From: a virus
Virus record (IMG/VR): IMGVR_UViG_3300040801_001534
Location: 1-28,613 of that record
DNA length: 28,613 nucleotides
Strand: one strand, 5' to 3'
Shown here piece by piece: positions 24,001 to 28,613 of this stretch (its first letter is position 1; every line of letters starts with the position of its first letter). The translations under genes were made by a program, and so were the position numbers. The notes below the pieces were generated by a model. The model did not search any database and was not told where the DNA came from. It worked only from the letters and a program-made list of their open reading frames with translations.

Positions 24001-27000
24001 AATCTCTTTATTAGCAGCTAGTACAAAATCAAGTAGAGCTTGAAACTCATGCATTTCTTTTAATTTCTTGATAGTATCTTTAAGATCATCCGCTAGACCC
24101 GGTCGACCCAACTTACGTAAACGTTGTTCCTTTCTTTCTAAAGCTTTTACTGCTTTATCTTTAAGTATTGCCAATCTTTCTAGACGATTTCTACGAGCCT
24201 CTGCTTTAATCTGTTCACGACTCTCCTTTTCTAGCTGTTCCTTCGTTTTAGGTAAAAGTTGAAATACTAGGTCATCTGTGTCGAATAAACTATTACGCAT
24301 GCTAGATTCTACAGTACTAACAACTTCACTCCTAATTAAACTTCTAGGAAACTTACGTTGGCCCTTCTTTAAAGCTGCTATTTTAGTATTAATTTCTGCT
24401 TGAGAAGTGTATTCTTTTTCGGGAACTGGTTTTTTAAAACTACCCAACACTTCTTGTTTTATTTTATCAGAAAGTACCCAAAATTTAACACCATGTTTAT
24501 TTTGTTCTTCTCCTATAATAAAATCTTTTATATCAGAATAAATACTATCATCTTGCCACATGCCAATTTCATTAGTAGTATTTCCAACATTTAAAGTAAA
24601 AATAGATACTTTTCTATCTATCTTACCATCAAAATTACTACTACCTGAATAATTTTCAGGTAAAATACCTTTGGATGCGGATTCATATTCTCTTAGTTGA
24701 TATATATATCTATCATTTACTTTATCCTTTTTTATACTTTCAATACTTTCCTTTAAATTCTCATTAGTTTGAGTTGGTTGTTTACCTATATATCTCTCAA
24801 TTTTTAAATGATGTTCTGCATTATATACTTTCCTAGACTCAATAAAAGATTCGGCTTCTTTTGATGTATTAAATTCATGAGTTTCTTCTATAACTTCTCC
24901 TTCAAAATACTCAGAAGTTTTAACCACATATTTGTCAACTTCAGGGTTTTTAACCTTAGGCTCAACTAACTTACCAAATTTACTATCTAGTATGCCATTA
25001 ATCTTATCAATTAACTTCTTAGTAGAATAAGGTACATTGTCATCATATTCTAATCTAAAGTTATTGCCTGTAAGTTCAATACCTAATTCATTATGATGAT
25101 GTGCTAAATTATCTATAACAGCAGCTAAATTAGGTTGTACTGAATCAATATTATTTAATGCTGGGGATTTAGTATAACTAACTCCAACTATCTCAGACTT
25201 AGTATCTTTACTAACTTTTTTAGATGCATCCCATACACTACCACTAAATACATCAGTATTAGCAGCCCATTTAATATCTTTAGATTTAGGGTGAATTCTA
25301 AACTTAATCTTACCTCCCCCACCTTCAAGATGTCCTATTTGTTTATTAACAGGTTTAGTGAATGCAGATATAGTAAATTCTCCTCCAGCTTTCTTATTAT
25401 CTTCAATATGAGCTAATAAGTTTTGAAACATTAATTCTATATCAAAATCACTATAAGCTCCTACTACAGAATAGAATCCTTGACCTCTAGAATATACTTC
25501 TTCAGGATCATATTTAATATCATTAACTTTCTTCCACTCTTCTATAATTTCTTTAGATTGTTCGTATTCTTTGTTTTTAGAGATAAACTCTTTTAAGTCT
25601 TTAACCTGCTTAGGTTTAGAAACATTATCTGGGTTTATATCAAATATTCTATATATATCAAAATCAGTCAAAGTTTCCTTACTACCGTCTTCATAATTAA
25701 TATTATAGGTATCAGGATACTCCATACCCATTTCTGGAACACCTTCTTTAAATGTATAACTTTTAATTATTTTATTACCTTTTTTTCTACCAATTAAACT
25801 TATTTCTTTATAGTTTGCTAACTCACTAATATGATTACTAGCTTCTTGATAAGTTTTAAAAGTTTGATTATCAGGTGTAGTATAAATCACCTCATTCCCA
25901 GGTAATATAAGTTTAGAATCTCTATAAGCTAATAAATCAGCTATATCACCTAAAGTCATATTATCAGGCAATTCATCTATCTTAACTTCTTTAGCATTAA
26001 ATAAAGACTTCATATACGCCTTCATTTCTTTGAGAAGCCTTTTAAGTAAAGATATTAATTTACCATCTTTAACTTTATCTAACCTGTCAGCAGTATATAA
26101 TCCTAATAATTCTACAATAGCTTCTTCTTGTTGTTCTTCTAAGGTGTATTTAACTTGTTTATTTTTAACACTTCTATACAAACGTTTACCTTCAGGGGTA
26201 TCAATTTCATAAAAATATTTAACCCCGTTCTTAATAACAGACTGTCCTTGTTCAATCACACTATCTGCTTCTTCTTCTGTAATATAATTAGGTTCTGAAG
26301 TTTCTTTATATTGATAATCCCTCTTAATCCTATCTAATACTTCTTTACCTCTACCAGTTTCAAGTTCTTTGAGTAGGTTTTGGTATAGTTGATTATTTAA
26401 CCCTTTATTAAGTGTTTTAACAAAAGATTCCGCATCTTCTTTATTTTTATAATAGCTTGAATTTACCCATAATCCCTCCTTATTTTTATATCTAACTCTA
26501 GTGCCAGCAGAAGTAGTTTTATATTCAACATTAGTGTCAGTAGCTCCTTTTGTTTTTAAAGCCCTAATAATAGGATGCCCTAGTATTTCATGTATAGGAG
26601 TATCTAAGGTAGCATAAGCTAAGTTAATAACAGCAGTATTACCTTCTAATTTACCTTTATAATCTTTAGTTCTATCAGATTCATATCTAACTTTTAATCC
26701 AATCCTATCAGCCATTCTTTCAGCTAAGTCCCTAATAGTCTTTTCAGAAGTTAAGTTTTTTTCATTTTGAGTTTCTGCAATACGTTGATAAAAACTAATA
26801 TTATTAGTGTCATCTAATGGTAATACTTCACCACCCTTAACAGTTATATTAGCTTCCCTATACAAATTAGCAAATTCTTCATAAGAAGTTTCCTCCTCTA
26901 CCTCTTCCATAATACTGGATACAATTCCATATTCACGAATAACCCCATCATTAACTTTAACTCGTTTAACTACAGTTCTACCGGAATCGACGAATCTTTC

Positions 27001-27321
27001 AGTAAAAGGATTAATAGGTACAGTTTCTAATTCAACTAACCCTGGGTAAAGTTTATTAATCTTATTTAATTCTGCTTCTGTATCTTGTATATAAGTAGTA
27101 CCAGGCTTATTAGCTTTAATATAAACATAGCCATTATATAGCTGTAGAGACTTAAGTTGCTTTAAATGATTAACTACATCTGATTCAGTACTGAAAGCAC
27201 GTTCTGTGGGTATTTCATTGTCGTTAGCAATAAATAACCTGTAATTCTCATACCTACTACCAGTCTTACTTAATAAATCACGCCACTCTTGGCTATTTTC
27301 ATTAGGACATATAACTGCCAT
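21010..27321 (-). CDS. Giant multidomain late protein with zincin-like motif, probable internal virion protein
   Basis: A 2103-residue protein, by far the largest here. The N-terminal region (CPNENSQEW, then strand-rich) leads to HEILGH at 244-249, an HExxxH metal site; EEAIVELLG (399-407) with Glu404 is a candidate third ligand, as in Glu-zincins. The middle contains a Gly-rich block (HLEGGGGKIKF) and LAHHHNELGIELTGN around 735-765, then a coiled coil near 1025-1125 and long charged helical stretches. The C terminus has a hydrophobic segment at about 1979-1996 (GFLISAIILSKVFLSL) and ends DIQSQLNWWVN. Such giant proteins in crAss-like phages are packaged in the head and ejected with the DNA. 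The start ATG is one base after the upstream stop (TAATATG). No clear RNA polymerase motif is seen. Exact role inferred from size, position and recalled relatives. Confidence 0.75.
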   Translation of the reverse strand: MAVICPNENSQEWRDLLSKTGSRYENYRLFIANDNEIPTERAFSTESDVVNHLKQLKSLQLYNGYVYIKANKPGTTYIQDTEAELNKINKLYPGLVELETVPINPFTERFVDSGRTVVKRVKVNDGVIREYGIVSSIMEEVEEETSYEEFANLYREANITVKGGEVLPLDDTNNISFYQRIAETQNEKNLTSEKTIRDLAERMADRIGLKVRYESDRTKDYKGKLEGNTAVINLAYATLDTPIHEILGHPIIRALKTKGATDTNVEYKTTSAGTRVRYKNKEGLWVNSSYYKNKEDAESFVKTLNKGLNNQLYQNLLKELETGRGKEVLDRIKRDYQYKETSEPNYITEEEADSVIEQGQSVIKNGVKYFYEIDTPEGKRLYRSVKNKQVKYTLEEQQEEAIVELLGLYTADRLDKVKDGKLISLLKRLLKEMKAYMKSLFNAKEVKIDELPDNMTLGDIADLLAYRDSKLILPGNEVIYTTPDNQTFKTYQEASNHISELANYKEISLIGRKKGNKIIKSYTFKEGVPEMGMEYPDTYNINYEDGSKETLTDFDIYRIFDINPDNVSKPKQVKDLKEFISKNKEYEQSKEIIEEWKKVNDIKYDPEEVYSRGQGFYSVVGAYSDFDIELMFQNLLAHIEDNKKAGGEFTISAFTKPVNKQIGHLEGGGGKIKFRIHPKSKDIKWAANTDVFSGSVWDASKKVSKDTKSEIVGVSYTKSPALNNIDSVQPNLAAVIDNLAHHHNELGIELTGNNFRLEYDDNVPYSTKKLIDKINGILDSKFGKLVEPKVKNPEVDKYVVKTSEYFEGEVIEETHEFNTSKEAESFIESRKVYNAEHHLKIERYIGKQPTQTNENLKESIESIKKDKVNDRYIYQLREYESASKGILPENYSGSSNFDGKIDRKVSIFTLNVGNTTNEIGMWQDDSIYSDIKDFIIGEEQNKHGVKFWVLSDKIKQEVLGSFKKPVPEKEYTSQAEINTKIAALKKGQRKFPRSLIRSEVVSTVESSMRNSLFDTDDLVFQLLPKTKEQLEKESREQIKAEARRNRLERLAILKDKAVKALERKEQRLRKLGRPGLADDLKDTIKKLKEMHEFQALLDFVLAANKEINSIFNEYLALEKKQQTSSKNLFTLPLLQRWFNSTLAYDILDDISSILNESAVREYISKQTASNESLQKVLDTIDSTINQKNTLKRQYAAKGLPQLAKFLANYSTRIEGEERIRLEREYNNLPKEEKASITKQEYIDEKIGPLVEDIKERTELMLQTELHKASRDINYASRWIANLMDSPDPVVSAMVKAFFFQDQKARREILDVRDRIVTVQRELEEKYGTPNEIQKLYDFMLEKDENGNPTQHLLTQYKSSLFESYKEFYESTRELEDNERRRQRRLWMSENAPLDHEGFNRAKYEYYNQLVKEGKLTEEEVEDLIIVDQDYIQQFTQFNQKEPTREETSNIVNDEAAQLIDDWVFRNIWDYRRPIQKWLNPDFAKLEKFMEANPNDPKTKFYNLIKDIREEADSRVPWQYRLQTRLPGILKASGERLAAGQGVLRVAKEKARESFKILSDETDRGSLELTNEAGRVVNYVPIYFTNRISLQDQSFDLGSIYYEYYRSATDFAYKSEILPELELTRFLLETREVQKTKANGKPVYDPAYKDQQVIRTKAGSESQIYQQFEDWTMTWVYGKSERDEGTATLFGVTIDKAKAADWLNRFTSINMLAGNFTQGTANVILGETMQRIETFAGRYINRKAYRKGRFFYDKNFPGIIGDIGSRKPKNIVSLLLERFDVLNEYDRADFRKDSRFGQLMKSDTLFFTSKVGEHFIQSRFLLGMLANKKAYDADGNELGTMLDMYKAKDGKLILDDRVDVNKSKWTEKDQDAFLYKTRGVLSQLHGEYSRIGKVAIERRALGRMAFMFRKFVEPGFRRRWGNLNYNERLEDFTEGNYRTTGKFFKTLINDMRKFQFDLLKEDWNKLTDVEKANIHRTIAEVGFLISAIILSKVFLSLRADQDDDRDWIYEFAAYQMLRYRTELLFFFNPAESLKILRSPAASMAMLENTIKVFNQLMTNPFEVYERGHFKGDLKLKKQAIDFIPIRKQIYKLRDIQSQLNWWVN

Positions 27322-27322
27322 A

Positions 27323-28613
27323 TTAACAATCTTTTTCTCGTTTTACTACTTCATTTGCTTCATCATTCTTTTCTCGTGAAGCTAACTGTTCTTCTATTAC
27401 TACAAAATCTCTAGACTCTATAATTGGGCCATACTTTTTAGTAGCTTGATTAAGTGCCTGCTCTCTAGAATAATACCGTCCCAAATCATTACCTGGAACT
27501 ATACTACCTTCATAGCCATACTCTTTAATTTTCCTGGCTTTCTGTGAAAATCCTTTCTTAGGTACACTATAGTAAATAGGTAGTCTATACTCAGAAGAAT
27601 AACCAAGATATTTCATTACTACTTCAACTTGACTATTACTAACATCTTGGTCTGTATATTTATAAGTAATATAACGTTTAAATGTGTTGTCAAGATTCTT
27701 AACTTGATATATATTATTTATCACACCGAGAATAGGATATTCAGCTTGGGAAGTTTTTGCAGTAATAAATTCTTTCAGATTTCTAACTTCAGAAGTAAGT
27801 AAATGATAATTATGTTGATAAATTTCATCTATAATACTTTCAGTTAGCAAAGTAGCTTCCTCAGAATTGAACATATCTTTCATTCCTAATAAATAGTCAC
27901 TATAACTAACAATATCTCCCTCATTATTAACTATTTGACGAAGTATTCTAGGTGGAATATATTGATGAAAACCAATAAAGGATTGTTGCATACCTGTAGA
28001 AAAAGCTGAGTAACCAATAAGTCCCCTAGCCATTTTTGATACAACTTCATTATCTGACTCTATAAGGTCTTCCCAACCAGCTACTAGAGCTTCCTTAGAC
28101 CATTTATTTGAATGCCTAGTAGATACTAATGTGATAAAGTTTGGTTTATTATTTACATCGTCACTAAACTCTACTTGTAAAGCCTTGAGAAATGGATTAT
28201 CTTGAAATTGTTTATAGTCGGGATGTGTTTGTACTTTATGAACTAAATTAGCTAAACTATTAGCTCCATAGAACATCCTAGTAGCGGAGTCTTTCTTTAA
28301 ATTTAGTCCTTGTGAACTAGTAAAGAAACGACTAGCTATGGATGAAAATAATTCTCTCTGTATCCAGTTAGTTAATTTAGGATCTTTAATCTCTTCACCG
28401 AGAGCTGATTCGTATTCATTACGTAGCTCCTCAAATACATCTATAAATGTTTGGGATGAAGTTATAGTTTGGTCTTGAAATAGTTTAGGTACTAAAAGTA
28501 TACTATTATTTAAGTAGGTAGTTAGTGCTGTAGGATTATCTGACTGCATAACTTCACCTGTGTCCACATTATAAGACATCATATCTTCATATCCGGTAAA
28601 GAACTCTCTACTA
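27323..28613 (-). CDS. C-terminal part of another large late protein, truncated by window edge
   Basis: The frame runs open through the right edge (upstream codons read SREFFTGYED before the first in-window Met at 28582), so only the last 430 or so residues of a longer protein are visible. They are mostly helical and charged, with conserved-looking patches ASRFFTSSQGLNL, GYSAFSTGMQQSF and YIPPRILRQIV, and a basic, Glu-rich C-terminal tail (REKNDEANEVVKREKDC). I do not recognise a catalytic motif. It is directly followed, one base after its stop, by the 2103-residue gene, so both belong to one late operon. In crAss-like phages this region often holds RNA polymerase-associated and other ejected proteins; which one this is cannot be told from the fragment. 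Confidence 0.65.
   Translation of the reverse strand, partial: SREFFTGYEDMMSYNVDTGEVMQSDNPTALTTYLNNSILLVPKLFQDQTITSSQTFIDVFEELRNEYESALGEEIKDPKLTNWIQRELFSSIASRFFTSSQGLNLKKDSATRMFYGANSLANLVHKVQTHPDYKQFQDNPFLKALQVEFSDDVNNKPNFITLVSTRHSNKWSKEALVAGWEDLIESDNEVVSKMARGLIGYSAFSTGMQQSFIGFHQYIPPRILRQIVNNEGDIVSYSDYLLGMKDMFNSEEATLLTESIIDEIYQHNYHLLTSEVRNLKEFITAKTSQAEYPILGVINNIYQVKNLDNTFKRYITYKYTDQDVSNSQVEVVMKYLGYSSEYRLPIYYSVPKKGFSQKARKIKEYGYEGSIVPGNDLGRYYSREQALNQATKKYGPIIESRDFVVIEEQLASREKNDEANEVVKREKDC

Noticed and set aside
24068-24262. Plus-strand frames inside the giant - strand gene (also near 21842, 24400, 26030)
   Set aside because: All lie antisense within one continuous 2103-residue frame and show composition typical of antisense reading (Ser, Leu, Phe rich).
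25441-25449. DFDIE in the giant protein as an RNA polymerase DxDxD motif
   Set aside because: The third acidic position is Glu, and the flanking residues (AYSDFDIELMFQ) lack the usual Asn-Ala or Gly context of double-psi barrel polymerases.

Overview
The window looks like part of a tailed double-stranded DNA phage genome, most likely a crAss-like phage (order Crassvirales) infecting a Bacteroidota host. The reasons are: (i) two convergent blocks of genes, a compact replication/nucleotide block on the + strand (1-20917) and very large genes on the - strand (21010-28613); (ii) the gene set, with a family A DNA polymerase, DnaB-like helicase, TOPRIM primase, Sak4-like ATPase next to an SSB, uracil-DNA glycosylase, dUTPase, PD-(D/E)XK nucleases and AAA+ ATPases; (iii) AT-rich sequence in which starts are preceded by A/T-rich leaders without Shine-Dalgarno motifs, as in Bacteroidota. 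All real genes end in TAA, TAG or TGA and no frame needs read-through, so the standard code applies. I see no tRNA, CRISPR array, insertion sequence or integrase.

Layout of the + block. 1-2421: class II ribonucleotide reductase, cut by the left edge. 2503-3543: calcineurin-like phosphoesterase and an unknown basic protein. 3706-5774: MoxR-type AAA+ ATPase with a probable vWA-like partner. 5781-6452: uracil-DNA glycosylase. 6542-8131: two small ORFs and a very basic repeat-containing protein. 8173-12106: family A DNA polymerase, an unknown protein, a winged-helix-like protein and a DnaB-type helicase. 12117-15170: unknown protein, Sak4-like ATPase, SSB, primase. 15175-18617: small ORFs, a DUF1064-like nuclease overlapping a phage Dam methyltransferase, a RecB/RecE-like exonuclease, an unknown protein and dUTPase. 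18618-18850: the longest non-coding gap (233 nt), which folds into several stems and ends in a terminator. 18851-20917: coiled-coil protein, classic AAA+ ATPase and a small protein.

The two blocks meet at a hairpin (20948-20984) that has a U tract on both strands and should stop transcription from either side. The - block holds the 3' end of one large late gene (27323-28613, running off the right edge). One base after its stop begins a 2103-residue protein with a zincin-like HExxxH motif, a long coiled coil and a hydrophobic C-terminal segment, as expected of a crAss-like internal virion or ejected protein. Neither of these visible - strand sequences shows a clear RNA polymerase catalytic motif; I expect that gene further right.

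How it works together: RNR and dUTPase supply dNTPs and keep dUTP low, and UDG removes uracil from DNA. Polymerase, helicase, primase and SSB form a replisome. Sak4-like ATPase, SSB and the exonuclease make a plausible single-strand-annealing recombination set. The least explained parts are the structured intergenic RNAs within the + block, the two AAA+ cassettes, the nuclease/methyltransferase overlap, the degenerate primase active site and the repeat protein at 6869-8131.
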